From the NCBI GenBank assembly GCA_018884025.1, contig JAHLFB010000022.1:1-50832 (forward strand): DNA of 50,832 nt, read 5' to 3'. The position numbers and the translations under genes are program-made. Positions 1-7,108 of this stretch are shown piece by piece; position 1 is the first letter of the stretch, and every line of letters begins with the position of its first letter. Under the pieces are notes generated by a model. The model ran no database searches. It had not been told where the DNA came from and saw nothing but the letters and a program-made list of their open reading frames with translations. The DNA comes from Candidatus Phocaeicola faecipullorum (lineage in GTDB: Bacteria; Bacteroidota; Bacteroidia; Bacteroidales; Bacteroidaceae).

Positions 1-20
1 TCTTGGAATCCAGTTTTCAT
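1..20 (-). CDS. possible 5' end of a gene running off the left edge
   Basis: On the minus strand an ATG at 20-18 opens a frame reading MKTGFQ before the window ends. A TATATTTG -7 box lies 45 bp upstream, a normal spacing for a Bacteroidetes leader. Only six codons are visible, so no product can be named. The call rests on promoter-start geometry alone. Confidence 0.25.
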
Positions 21-64
21 AAGATAAAATTACATTAAGTTTTATTTTTCAAGGTTTTATTCTG

Positions 65-72
65 CAAATATA
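65..72 (-). promoter_or_regulatory. candidate Bacteroidetes -7 box (TATATTTG)
   Basis: TATATTTG on the minus strand matches TAnnTTTG. I see no convincing TTTG at -33. It would drive the partial gene at the left edge with a leader of about 38 nt. Confidence 0.3.
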
Positions 73-462
73 TCAATAATAACATATGTACATTTGATAA
101 AATAGTTCATGAATGGTACAAAATAATACAAATATTTTAATATCCGCACCTTTCATAGCCTATTTATGTTGAAGGACATATACAATACACATATTATATA
201 TAGCATTAATCCTCCAAACAGAACAAACGTTTCACTCCCAATATGATTTTTATCATAAATTGCACGCAAGATAATAAACTTTTTTCAAATAATTAAATAT
301 TTTCTTAAAATAAATTCCAATACAGATAATCTGACGGGAGACCAGCAAACAGGCAATTTTATGACTAACCAAGACTTTACTTTCTCGCAGAATTACTATT
401 ACTTCAAACCTCAAAAAGTCCAACATTCTATTATACAAAAACGAACGCTCAATAGAAGATTC
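73..462. other. AT-rich stretch without a recognisable gene
   Basis: No frame looks coding here. An open minus-strand frame of about 79 codons exists but has low-complexity composition and no family resemblance. I see no RNA gene. Confidence 0.5.
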
Positions 463-548
463 CGTTACACGTTCGTGTAACGCGTGGAACACGTACGTGA
501 AACGAGCGCAACACGTACGTGTAACGAGCGTAACACGAACGTGTTACG
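463..548. repeat. four tandem 22-bp palindromes
   Basis: Four near-perfect palindromes are centred at 472.5, 494.5, 516.5 and 538.5, exactly 22 bp apart. Their cores are ACGTTCGT, ACGTACGT, ACGTACGT and ACGAACGT, each inside a larger palindrome close to CGTAACACGTACGTGTTACG. The array ends 58 bp before the -33 element of the nuclease gene. It is much richer in CG than the flanking DNA. It could be a multimeric operator or a cruciform-forming element. The function is unknown. Confidence 0.85.
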
Positions 549-605
549 GTTTGTTATTACGGAAGAAATCTGCAAAAAGAATAGTGCGTTCATCCACATA
601 AGCAC

Positions 606-636
606 TTTGAAATACAATTTCTTATAACTATATTTG
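606..636 (+). promoter_or_regulatory. promoter of the Rpn-family nuclease gene
   Basis: TTTG at 606-609, a 19-bp spacer and TATATTTG at 629-636 match the Bacteroidetes sigma-ABfr promoter in both elements and spacing. Transcription should start near 643, so the ATG at 658 is the plausible start. Confidence 0.75.
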
Positions 637-657
637 CAAAAACCAACACTTGCATTT

Positions 658-1545
658 ATGGGAAACTATATCAGATTCGACTGGGCGATGAAACGCCTGC
701 TCAGGGACAAGGCGAACTTCAAGGTGCTTGAGGGACTGCTTACTACTCTTCTGAACGAGAAAATCACTATCAAGAACCTGTTGGAAAGCGAAAGCAACCA
801 GGAGGAGGAATACGACAAGTATAACCGCGTGGACCTCTTAGCGGAAAACTCCAAGGGAAACTTGATACTGATTGAGGTGCAGAACAACAACGAATATGCA
901 TATTTCCAAAGAATGCTTTTTGGAACTTCAAAATTGGTAACGGAATATATCAACCGTGGAGAAGGGTACGACAAGGTGAAAAAAATATACAGCATAAACA
1001 TAGTATATTTCACCCTGGGACACGGAAAAGACATAGTATATCACGGGAAGACAGTATTCAAGGGAATACATCTAAACGACATTCTGGAATTGAGCCCTTT
1101 CCAGAGGCAAACTTTCAAGGTGGATGAAGTGAGCCAGCTTTATCCTGAATATTACATTCTAAAGGTGAATGACTTTAACAAGGTAGCGAAAACTCCTCTG
1201 GAAGAATGGATTTACTACCTAAACACGGGAGAAATACCGGAAGGAGCAAACGCTCCGGGACTGGAAGAGGTAAGGGAAAAGCTAAAAATAGACAGCATGA
1301 ACAAGGCTGAAAAGGAAGCATACTACAGACATTTGGACAATATTGTAATACTTAGAGATAATATCAATACTGAAAGAGCGGAAGGTAGAGCGGAAGGTAG
1401 AGCGGAAGGACTGGAAGCAGGCAGAGCAGAAGGCGAAAAGCTAAAACAAATGGAAATTGCACGCAATATGAAGAAATTGGACATAGATACTGCAACCATA
1501 TCTGCTGTGACCGGAATGTCCGTAGAGGAAATTACAAAACTTTAA
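658..1545 (+). CDS. Rpn family recombination-promoting nuclease / PD-(D/E)XK transposase-like protein
   Basis: A 295-residue protein of the PDDEXK_2/Rpn family, DNA-cutting enzymes related to RpnA. The fold core is visible as RVD (Asp59) followed by LILIEVQ (Glu73, Gln75), the D...ExQ form of the PD-(D/E)XK site. The N-terminus (GNYIRFDWAMKRLL) matches the family's usual opening. The C-terminus has an RAEG repeat and then a helical tail with a TISAVTGMSVEEITKL-type end, typical of Bacteroidetes members. I chose ATG 658. The frame could start at TTG 634, but that TTG is part of the promoter -7 box. Internal ATGs at 1297 and 1450 could give a short C-terminal product, as described for some Rpn genes. 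Family assignment is firm. The biological role (mobile element or phage defence) is inferred. Confidence 0.85.
   Translation: MGNYIRFDWAMKRLLRDKANFKVLEGLLTTLLNEKITIKNLLESESNQEEEYDKYNRVDLLAENSKGNLILIEVQNNNEYAYFQRMLFGTSKLVTEYINRGEGYDKVKKIYSINIVYFTLGHGKDIVYHGKTVFKGIHLNDILELSPFQRQTFKVDEVSQLYPEYYILKVNDFNKVAKTPLEEWIYYLNTGEIPEGANAPGLEEVREKLKIDSMNKAEKEAYYRHLDNIVILRDNINTERAEGRAEGRAEGLEAGRAEGEKLKQMEIARNMKKLDIDTATISAVTGMSVEEITKL
1375..1410 (+). repeat. in-frame 12-bp tandem repeat in the nuclease gene
   Basis: Three consecutive copies of AGAGCGGAAGGT (the third ends in A) encode RAEG-RAEG-RAEG. Slippage here changes protein length by four residues without breaking the frame. Confidence 0.85.
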
Positions 1546-1571
1546 TCAGTTACATTTAAACTCATAATAAC

Positions 1572-2240
1572 ATGAAAAAAATTATTTTAGCAACAGCATT
1601 TGTGGCAGCAGCTTTTACCGCAAATGCACAAAACATCATCAAAAACGGTGATTTCAGCACTGAAGTGAATAAAGAAACAGTAAACAAAACTCCAGCCTCG
1701 ACAGACTGGTTCTTCTTTGACAAAACAGAAGGTAAAACCACTTTCGCAAACGTGAAAGATGACAACACTCATGGAAATGCCGTACAGATAGAAAACACCT
1801 CGGACAATTCATGGTACAGATCGTATGTAGGACAGCGTGTACAAGGAGCCGAGAAAGGTATCTACACATTGACATTCGATATGAAGGCTCTTACTCCTAA
1901 GACTCAGGTGAGAGTATTCCTTAAGAGTGCAAACAACGACAAAATGTTCTTCCTGCGTGAAGGTTTCGACATCAATGACGAAACAACAAAGAAACAATCG
2001 GCAGCAGCTTTCAGCAGAGCAGAAAAGAAACTGGACAAATGGGTGAAAGTAACTGCTAAATTTGATCTTAGCAAGGCTGTAGATAACTTTGCAAGTCCAC
2101 AAGGTGTAGAAGCCAAAGGCGGTAAAATCAACGTGACTGACGCAAGCGAAGATATGATTAAGGATTTCGTTGTTGTTATACAATTGCAGAATAAAGATAC
2201 AAAGGCTTTGATAGACAATGTTTCTCTGCTGAAGAAATAA
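1572..2240 (+). CDS. secreted CBM/galactose-binding-like protein
   Basis: A 222-residue exported protein. A signal peptide covers residues 1-19, with likely cleavage after NAQ. The mature part opens with NIIKNGDFS, contains a YTLTFDMKA strand, and ends with LIDNVSLLKK. This is the outline of a carbohydrate-binding CBM4/9-like jelly roll: N-terminal GDFS motif, a FD/DMKA strand, C-terminal IDNVSL. No catalytic domain is attached, so it probably binds a ligand in the periplasm or at the surface. It begins 26 bp after the nuclease gene and may be read through from it, although TACATTTA at 1551-1558 could be a weak promoter. Ligand unknown. Confidence 0.6.
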   Translation: MKKIILATAFVAAAFTANAQNIIKNGDFSTEVNKETVNKTPASTDWFFFDKTEGKTTFANVKDDNTHGNAVQIENTSDNSWYRSYVGQRVQGAEKGIYTLTFDMKALTPKTQVRVFLKSANNDKMFFLREGFDINDETTKKQSAAAFSRAEKKLDKWVKVTAKFDLSKAVDNFASPQGVEAKGGKINVTDASEDMIKDFVVVIQLQNKDTKALIDNVSLLKK

Positions 2241-2277
2241 GACATGTGACAATTAAAACTATACAAAAAACCGAAGA

Positions 2278-2302
2278 GGGAGGAGTATTAAAAACTTCTC
2301 CC
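2278..2302 (+). terminator. rho-independent terminator
   Basis: GGGAGGAGT and ACTTCTCCC form a 9-bp stem with one G-U pair, followed by TTTC. It ends the secreted-protein transcript before the convergent Fic gene. Confidence 0.7.
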
Positions 2303-2339
2303 TTTCATGTTAGAGTATTTTCACCAGCAATCTGATTTT

Positions 2340-3452
2340 TTATTTCTCATCCTCATTCAAGATATAGTGAGTGCTGCGACCTCCGTCGGATGCCACAGAC
2401 AGTATTCCTTTACCTACAAGGTCAGTGATATCCCTGAGAGCCGTAGCTTGCGATGATTTGGTTATTTTAGCCCATTTGGAAGAAGTGAGTTTTCCGTCAA
2501 AACCTTCCCACAGCATATTTATAACTTTCACTTGCCTTTCATTCATAGATATATGTCGGTTGCGCTGCCAAAAAGAGCTTTTACTTACGATACGCTTTGC
2601 CATATCCTGCGAACGGAGTATAGCTGATTTCATTGTCTGCAGAAACCATTCGAGCCAAACGGTCAGATCAGGCGTACCTGTTGTAGTCTTTTCCAAGGCA
2701 TCATAATAGGATTTCTTTTCGCGCAATATTTCTGCCGACATACTGTAGAATCGCAATCGGTATCCGTCTGCCTTGGCCAAAAGCATGTCAGTGATGGTTC
2801 TGCACAAACGTCCGTTACCATCATCAAAAGGATGTATAGCAACAAACCACAAATGGGCTACAGCTGCTTTCAATATAGGGCCTATGTTTTGGCAGCCGTT
2901 CACCCAAGCAATGAATTCATCCATCATTCGGGGCACAGCATCTGACGGTGGTGCCTCATAGTGAACTTTCTCTTTCCCCATTGCACCGGAAACAATCTGC
3001 ATCGGTTCATCGCCTGTTCTGTATCTGCCTACGGTTATTGCATACATACCGCTCCTGCCGGTAGGAAACATAGCTGCATGCCAACTGCATAACCTTTCGG
3101 TATCAAGCGGATTTTGACAATTTTTCACGGCGTCTATCATCACCTGTACCACTCCCTCCGTATAATGGTCAGGCTCAGGCATTCCAACAGTATCAAGTCC
3201 CAAATGTTTGGCTATAGAGGAGCGGACTCTGTCTGAGTTCAATATCACTCCCTCAATTTCGCTGGAGCGTAACACATCTTCAGTCATAACGTCCAACGAA
3301 GCATGACTTTGTATATCAAACCCTAATCCACTCATCATGCCGTATATCCTGCCTTCCAAACTACGAACCTCGGATAGCAGCGTGATAAGGCGTGAATCAT
3401 TCCAAGTAAATACCGGCCATGCCGGATGCTGCCAAATGTATATAGGTCTCAT
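2340..3452 (-). CDS. Fic family protein with DUF4172 N-terminal domain and C-terminal winged helix
   Basis: A 370-residue Fic protein, the family that transfers AMP or another nucleotide part onto target proteins. The N-terminus (about 1-85, starting IYIWQHPAWPVFTW) is DUF4172. It carries SSEIEG at 63-68, matching the (S/T)xxxE(G/N) autoinhibitory motif. The active-site loop HPFDDGNGR is at 207-215 with catalytic His207. Residues from about 300 (NERQVKVINMLWEGF onward) look like a winged helix, implying DNA binding and possible self-regulation. A promoter with an inverted repeat lies directly upstream. The gene stands alone, with no obvious antitoxin beside it. Target protein unknown. Confidence 0.9.
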   Translation of the reverse strand: MRPIYIWQHPAWPVFTWNDSRLITLLSEVRSLEGRIYGMMSGLGFDIQSHASLDVMTEDVLRSSEIEGVILNSDRVRSSIAKHLGLDTVGMPEPDHYTEGVVQVMIDAVKNCQNPLDTERLCSWHAAMFPTGRSGMYAITVGRYRTGDEPMQIVSGAMGKEKVHYEAPPSDAVPRMMDEFIAWVNGCQNIGPILKAAVAHLWFVAIHPFDDGNGRLCRTITDMLLAKADGYRLRFYSMSAEILREKKSYYDALEKTTTGTPDLTVWLEWFLQTMKSAILRSQDMAKRIVSKSSFWQRNRHISMNERQVKVINMLWEGFDGKLTSSKWAKITKSSQATALRDITDLVGKGILSVASDGGRSTHYILNEDEK

Positions 3453-3469
3453 TTCACGTCAGTTTTTCA

Positions 3470-3514
3470 CAAAAATAAGTTTTATGACGAGAATAAGCAA
3501 ATTATTCTCGTCAT
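3470..3514 (-). promoter_or_regulatory. fic promoter inside a perfect 13-bp inverted repeat
   Basis: On the minus strand TTTG (3501-3498), a 20-bp spacer and TATTTTTG (3477-3470) form a promoter. The -33 TTTG lies in the 5-nt loop of a perfect inverted repeat, ATGACGAGAATAA (3484-3496) and its complement (3502-3514). A second, weaker copy of AATAAGCARAWTATTC lies just upstream. A dimeric regulator bound here would cover the -33 element. The Fic protein's own winged helix is the obvious candidate. Confidence 0.75.
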
Positions 3515-3614
3515 TTTATGATTAAAATAAGCAGAATATTCCAATCATTGCCCTTTTAACACATCACTGTAGCATATACGAATCACCAGACCGAAAAGAT
3601 GACAAAAGCATGGG

Positions 3615-3701
3615 TGAATGGATAATGAACGGTATTTGAATGGATTCTGAACGTTATTAAATGGTGTTTAAGCAGTATTTAAATGGTATTTAAGCGCCAT
3701 T
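3615..3701 (+). repeat. array of eight degenerate 11-bp tandem repeats
   Basis: Units start at 3615, 3626, 3637, 3648, 3658, 3669, 3680 and 3691. All are 11 bp except the fourth (10 bp). The consensus is TRAAYGGTATT, read TGAAYGG in the first half and TAAATGG/TAAGC in the second. The stretch has stop codons and no coding character. One-helical-turn spacing suggests a protein-binding array, but that is inference. Confidence 0.8.
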
Positions 3702-3774
3702 ACCTAAACATAATTATTATCTTTATGTAATGAATTTGATAACGGATACTACAGTATATACGACTTGTTTGCCA

Positions 3775-3823
3775 GTTCATTTCGTGTTCACCGGATGTTC
3801 ATTTGACGTTCATTAAGCGTTCA
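3775..3823. repeat. array of five GTTCA boxes at exact 11-bp spacing
   Basis: GTTCA occurs at 3775, 3786, 3797, 3808 and 3819, with partly conserved ATT after it. Read on the minus strand these are TGAAC boxes, like the TGAAY that opens the units of the array 75 bp to the left. The two arrays are therefore in opposite orientation. No coding sense is seen. Confidence 0.8.
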
Positions 3824-3845
3824 CTGAGTTTTAGACAATAAAGAC

Positions 3846-3884
3846 ATAAAGCCCTCCGAACAAACGATGCTCGGAGGGCTTTAT
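3846..3884 (-). terminator. strong hairpin terminator downstream of the beta-galactosidase gene
   Basis: ATAAAGCCCTCCGA and its exact complement form a 14-bp stem around an 11-nt loop, 20 bp beyond the stop codon. It is symmetrical enough to act on both strands, and would also end any plus-strand transcript crossing the 11-bp arrays. Confidence 0.8.
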
Positions 3885-3904
3885 TTATGACATATCAGCT
3901 ATTG

Positions 3905-6900
3905 TTATTCAATAACCACAGAATTGTTTATAGGAGTCATCACGAATGTAAATTCATAATTCCCATAAGGTATTCTGTATTTTGGCAATGGAATTGCTCC
4001 CCAACTGTCTTCACAGGCCAGACCTTGCTGAACTTTGTCGATAAGGACGTTTGTTAGGTCAGAAGGTTCAACTTCATTAGAATGACGCTGGTCTTTCTGT
4101 ACGCCATCGTCAAGTGACTCTATAGTGTAATGCAGTGCTGAAGCAGAGAATGGTGCTTCGGCTACGAACTGCAGACCTTTACCTTCTGCATTCAACATAT
4201 TCCACCAACGGATGTCTGTCTTTGTTCCGTTTTCCTGAGGACGGATATACGCATAGAACTGTTCTGTAACTGTCTGGTTGTATATACCGAGGTCTGTACT
4301 GTGGTTACGGTCGATATAGTTTTCTACAGGACCGCGTCCGTAATACGAGATGTTCTCAAATGATGAAGGCATTACAAGCTGCATTCCGAAACGGAACATA
4401 TCTGAAACCTTTACATCGGCAGCGGCAGCCATTCTCTGAGTAACTTTTACTGCTCCTACATTATTAATAGTGTAAGTCAGGAACAGTTTGGCATGGACAC
4501 TCTTCATTTCGTATTCTGCAGATACCACGACCTGTTCATCTTTTGATTCTTGCTTCAATGAAAGAAGCTTGATTTCAGGATTCCTCCATACAGCATACTT
4601 GTTCTGAAGACCTGCACCGTAGTCATTATCGGTTGGGGCACGCCAGAAGTTTGGAGAGAGTTGAGCTCCCTCTTTTATCATCTGAGTTCCGTCAACCATA
4701 TAGCTGTCCATATAGCCTGTCTTCTTGTCAAACTGTATGTTGAATGTTTCGCCTGTCACTTCAATGCAGTTTACATTTGCATCATTCACTACAGGAGCCA
4801 CAACAGACTTATTTGCTTCTGCCACATTTTCCAGTTTGATTGCCGGTGCCTCATATCCTTTAACTACTAACTGATTCTTAGCCACTACGTGTCCTGCAGG
4901 AACGAGGTTCTCGCGGTTCTTCTGGATATACTTGACATTGAGAAGCCATTCTCCACAGTTGCATACCTTACCTATAGGAATGTTAATTGTAGCTGTCTGC
5001 TGAGGTGCCACTTCAAGGCGCTCCACTACCCCGTTGCGTACCGGCTTACCGTCTTTGAGGAGTTCCCATTCCATGCGATATGCTGAAAGGTCGCGGAAGA
5101 AATTCTCATTATATACCTTTACTTCGCCTTTCGACAAATCACCGGCTGTAGTCCAGATGTTCTGATAGAAATATCCTACCTCGTACATATGCGGATTAGG
5201 AACACGGTCAGGACTTATCAGACCGTTGTCACAGAAATTGTTGTCGCTGGCATCAAAACGGTTGAAATCGCCACCGTAAGCGTATATCATCTTACCGTTT
5301 TCGCCTGTCCAGCGGCAAGACTGGTCAACGAAATCCCAAATGAAACCGCCCTGGTATTTAGGATATTTGCGGATTAAATCCCAATATTCCTTGAAACCAC
5401 CTTCAGAATTACCCATTGCGTGTGCATATTCACACTGTATCAACGGTTTCTGGCTATTTTCGTCGGCTGAGTATTTTTCACATGCGTTATATCTGTAATA
5501 CATCGGACAGAATATGTCTGTTTTTCCATCTCTACCGGCTCTTTCGTACTGTACAGGACGGCTGGCGTCTTCAGCCTTTACCCAATCGTATGCTGCTTCA
5601 AAGTTCGGACCATAACCGGCTTCATTTCCCAATGACCAGAATATGATACTTGGATGATTGAAGTTACGCTGTACGTTTCGTTTGTTGCGTTCGAGATGTG
5701 CCTTACGGTAAGAATCTACTTTGGCAAGTGTGGTTTCACCGTAACCCATTCCGTGAGATTCGATGTTAGCCTCTGCTACCATATAGATACCGTATTTGTC
5801 GCAAAGTTCATACCAGTATGCATCGTCAGGATAGTGACAAGTACGGACGGCGTTGATATTGAATTTCTTCATTATCTGGATATCCTGAAGCATACGTTCG
5901 CGCGAAACAACATAACCTCCGTCCGGGTCCATTTCGTGACGGTTAGCTCCCTTGAACAATACAGGCTGACCGTTGACGAGAACCTGCGCGTTCTTGATTT
6001 CCACTTTTCTGAATCCTACTTTTACAGGTACTACTTCTGTCACTTTATCACCTTTCTTCACGCAAGCACGCAATGTATAAAGATAAGGAGTTTCTGCAGT
6101 CCATTTGTTAGGGTTTTCAACCTCGAATTTTGTCTTAACATCTCCGCTACCTTTCACTTCTTTGGAAGACACTACATTGTCCTGTGCATCGAGCAATTCA
6201 AGAGTTACACTATTATTGCCCTTCATGCTGAGAACTACATCGAGTGTTCCGTTCTTATATTCACTGTCGAGGTCAGGAGTGATACGGATATCGTCTATAC
6301 GGCTCTTGTTGCGGGTATAGAGATAGCAGTCACGTCCTACTCCGCTATAACGGAAGAAGTCCTGGTCTTCAAGATATGTACCGTCGCACCAACGGAATAC
6401 CTGGAATGCAATGAGGTTCTTCTGTCCAGGTTTCAGATATTTGGTAATGTCAAACTCTGCCTCAAGCTTGCTGTCCTCGCTGTAACCTACAAACTTTCCA
6501 TTTACCCAGAGATACATGTTTGACGTAACCGAGCCGAAATGAGCGATAATATCCTTACCGTTCCAGTCGGCAGGAACAACTATTTCCTTACGGTACGAAC
6601 CTACATGGTTTTTCTCTACGGGTACATAAGGAGGATTGTTTTTGTACTGGTTGCGCCATGCATAACCTACATTAACGTAGATAGGGTCACCGTATCCGTT
6701 CAGTTCCCATACAGCAGGTACCTGGAAATCGGCCCAACCTTTGTCGTTATATCCTACACGGAAGAAATCTGTAGGACGCTGGTCGGCGTTCTCAACCCAG
6801 AAGAATTTCCATGTGCCGTTCAAGGTCATGAAGTTTTCTGACTTTTCTTTCAAAGCTGTTTTTGATGCCTCAATGTTCTCGTATGCAAAGAAATTTGCAT

Positions 6901-7015
6901 GCATAGGGGCACGGTTTACCTCGTTCACCTGAGGGTCCTGCCATTCCTTAAAGGTTTGGGCAGATGCTGCAAGCGAACATGCACACACCGTGCTGAATAA
7001 TAATAGTTTTCTCAT
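3905..7015 (-). CDS. secreted beta-galactosidase, glycoside hydrolase family 2
   Basis: A 1036-residue LacZ-type GH2 enzyme with a signal peptide (cleavage about ASA-Q20), so it acts in the periplasm or at the surface. Order: sugar-binding jelly roll (about 60-240), Ig-like domain (240-335), TIM barrel (335-610), further Ig-like part, and C-terminal beta-galactosidase small-chain domain (SPNFWRAPTDNDYGAG onward). The barrel has GANRHEMDPDGG at 356-367, acid/base Glu465 in SLGNEAGYG and nucleophile Glu529 in QCEYAHAMGNS. The length suits full LacZ-like enzymes. It has its own -7 box and a strong terminator, so it probably forms its own transcript after the envelope operon upstream. Exact substrate (lactose or plant/host beta-galactoside) is not readable. 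Confidence 0.93.
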   Translation of the reverse strand: MRKLLLFSTVCACSLAASAQTFKEWQDPQVNEVNRAPMHANFFAYENIEASKTALKEKSENFMTLNGTWKFFWVENADQRPTDFFRVGYNDKGWADFQVPAVWELNGYGDPIYVNVGYAWRNQYKNNPPYVPVEKNHVGSYRKEIVVPADWNGKDIIAHFGSVTSNMYLWVNGKFVGYSEDSKLEAEFDITKYLKPGQKNLIAFQVFRWCDGTYLEDQDFFRYSGVGRDCYLYTRNKSRIDDIRITPDLDSEYKNGTLDVVLSMKGNNSVTLELLDAQDNVVSSKEVKGSGDVKTKFEVENPNKWTAETPYLYTLRACVKKGDKVTEVVPVKVGFRKVEIKNAQVLVNGQPVLFKGANRHEMDPDGGYVVSRERMLQDIQIMKKFNINAVRTCHYPDDAYWYELCDKYGIYMVAEANIESHGMGYGETTLAKVDSYRKAHLERNKRNVQRNFNHPSIIFWSLGNEAGYGPNFEAAYDWVKAEDASRPVQYERAGRDGKTDIFCPMYYRYNACEKYSADENSQKPLIQCEYAHAMGNSEGGFKEYWDLIRKYPKYQGGFIWDFVDQSCRWTGENGKMIYAYGGDFNRFDASDNNFCDNGLISPDRVPNPHMYEVGYFYQNIWTTAGDLSKGEVKVYNENFFRDLSAYRMEWELLKDGKPVRNGVVERLEVAPQQTATINIPIGKVCNCGEWLLNVKYIQKNRENLVPAGHVVAKNQLVVKGYEAPAIKLENVAEANKSVVAPVVNDANVNCIEVTGETFNIQFDKKTGYMDSYMVDGTQMIKEGAQLSPNFWRAPTDNDYGAGLQNKYAVWRNPEIKLLSLKQESKDEQVVVSAEYEMKSVHAKLFLTYTINNVGAVKVTQRMAAAADVKVSDMFRFGMQLVMPSSFENISYYGRGPVENYIDRNHSTDLGIYNQTVTEQFYAYIRPQENGTKTDIRWWNMLNAEGKGLQFVAEAPFSASALHYTIESLDDGVQKDQRHSNEVEPSDLTNVLIDKVQQGLACEDSWGAIPLPKYRIPYGNYEFTFVMTPINNSVVIE

Positions 7016-7047
7016 GGTAAAAATTTATGTTTAAAAAAATGTTTTTG

Positions 7048-7055
7048 CAAAAATA
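7048..7055 (-). promoter_or_regulatory. -7 box for the beta-galactosidase gene (TATTTTTG)
   Basis: TATTTTTG on the minus strand matches TAnnTTTG. No clear -33 TTTG is present, which is common for regulated promoters. The predicted leader is about 25 nt. Confidence 0.5.
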
Positions 7056-7108
7056 CATGTAACTCTATTTGGTTACAGTATATAAAAAGTTCAATTTACT
7101 ATAAAAAA

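Noticed and set aside
253-492. 79-codon open frame on the minus strand
   Set aside because: Low-complexity composition, overlaps the palindromic array, no recognisable domain or promoter.
463-548. Repeat array read as a CRISPR
   Set aside because: Units are contiguous palindromes with no spacers, and no cas genes are present in the window.
3615-3823. 11-bp arrays read as a CRISPR or coding minisatellite
   Set aside because: Repeats are too short, lack unique spacers, and all frames contain stops.
5654-6523. 289-codon plus-strand frame
   Set aside because: Shadow of the beta-galactosidase gene on the opposite strand; no family resemblance.
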